In this document: piece by piece, positions 39,322 through 39,428 of the stretch
How positions within the stretch are numbered: position 1 is the first letter of the stretch
How the letters are laid out: each line of letters starts with the position of its first letter
Made by a program: the position numbers and the translations under genes
NCBI GenBank assembly: GCA_030452125.1
Contig: JAKDMV010000013.1
Location: 1-39,428 of the forward strand
Reading direction: 5' to 3'
DNA from: Micrococcaceae bacterium
Lineage (GTDB): Bacteria; Actinomycetota; Actinomycetes; Actinomycetales; Micrococcaceae
DNA length: 39,428 nt
The notes under the pieces: model-generated
What the model was told of the DNA's origin: nothing
Database searches by the model: none
The model's input: the letters and a program-made list of their open reading frames with translations, nothing else

Positions 39322-39428
39322 AACGTCTGCCGCTCAATCGCGTCCGCGCTGGTTCCCACCCCGGCGGGCCCCACCAGATGCCCCCGGCTGAGGGAGCTCC
39401 CCGCGACGACAGGGAGGTGGTGGCCCCG
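39312..39428 (-). CDS. possible 3' end of a gene cut by the right edge
   Basis: On the minus strand one frame is open from the right edge to TGA at 39312, 38 codons, with about 89 percent G/C at third positions, higher than in the other two minus frames. The peptide ends DAIERQTLKE. I recognise no family. If real, the gene converges on RNA copy 3, and the stop lies inside the RNA's terminator stem, which would then serve both strands. The evidence is composition only. Confidence 0.25.
   Translation of the reverse strand, partial: RGHHLPVVAGSSLSRGHLVGPAGVGTSADAIERQTLKE

Noticed and set aside
1-39428. CRISPR arrays, tRNA/rRNA genes, insertion sequences, prophage or toxin-antitoxin modules
   Set aside because: No spaced direct repeats, no tRNA-like cloverleaf, no transposase or integrase motif and no phage genes were seen on reading.

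Overview
The window is about 39 kb of high-GC DNA, densely coding with strong G/C bias at third codon positions. Together with TANNNT-type -10 boxes, many apparently leaderless starts and typical gene families, this points to an actinobacterium (Actinomycetota). I cannot name the genus from sequence alone. There are no rRNA or tRNA genes, no CRISPR array and no recognisable insertion sequence or phage module. It reads as an ordinary chromosomal region rich in metal-homeostasis and transport genes.

Layout. Bases 1-7750 hold an RDD membrane protein (cut by the left edge), a VIT/CCC1-type iron/manganese transporter, an SGNH hydrolase, a small exported protein translationally coupled to an ApbE-type flavin transferase, a serine hydrolase, an RNase HI fused to an NTF2-like domain, two tandem paralogous lipoproteins and a glutathionyl-hydroquinone-reductase-like enzyme. 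Bases 7800-10900 are a metal block: Nramp transporter plus MntR-like DtxR regulator behind a perfect palindrome, then an ArsR regulator overlapping a CDF cation exporter. Bases 10900-20700 carry two MFS transporters, a phospholipase-D/cardiolipin-synthase-like enzyme, an ABC exporter divergent from a MarR regulator, an AhpD-like protein, DUF488, an SDR and a GNAT enzyme. Bases 20770-30080 form an iron block: an unusual ABC-ATPase/siderophore-interacting-protein fusion, an MBL hydrolase, an SDR, a secreted subtilase, and a complete YclNOPQ-like ferric-siderophore ABC operon. Bases 30200-39400 carry a MacB-like ABC pair, an exported AMIN-like protein, PhzF, a DHA2 drug exporter with a TetR gene, an acyl-CoA dehydrogenase, an alpha/beta hydrolase and a 56-residue conserved small protein.

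Most unusual signal. Three short intergenic elements, at about 15377-15450, 38818-38906 and 39235-39321, share one architecture. Each has its own TANNNT -10 box, then a tiny 5' hairpin (ACCU pairing with AGGU), then an almost invariant single-stranded box (GCGAGUGAU), then a long second hairpin. The second stem differs in sequence between copies but keeps its pairing, and its loop is C-rich in two copies. This looks like a multicopy small-RNA family. Two copies flank the 56-residue gene, and one copy's loop contains an anti-Shine-Dalgarno-like CCUCC.

Other points of note. The ABC domain of the ABC-SIP fusion has Walker A and Walker B but lacks about 60 residues including the LSGGQ signature. 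At least ten genes have a TANNNT box six or seven bases before the start codon, suggesting leaderless mRNAs. Candidate operators for MntR, ArsR, MarR, TetR and a DtxR/IdeR-type iron regulator are visible as inverted repeats. All functional statements rest on motif recognition by eye; no database search was run.
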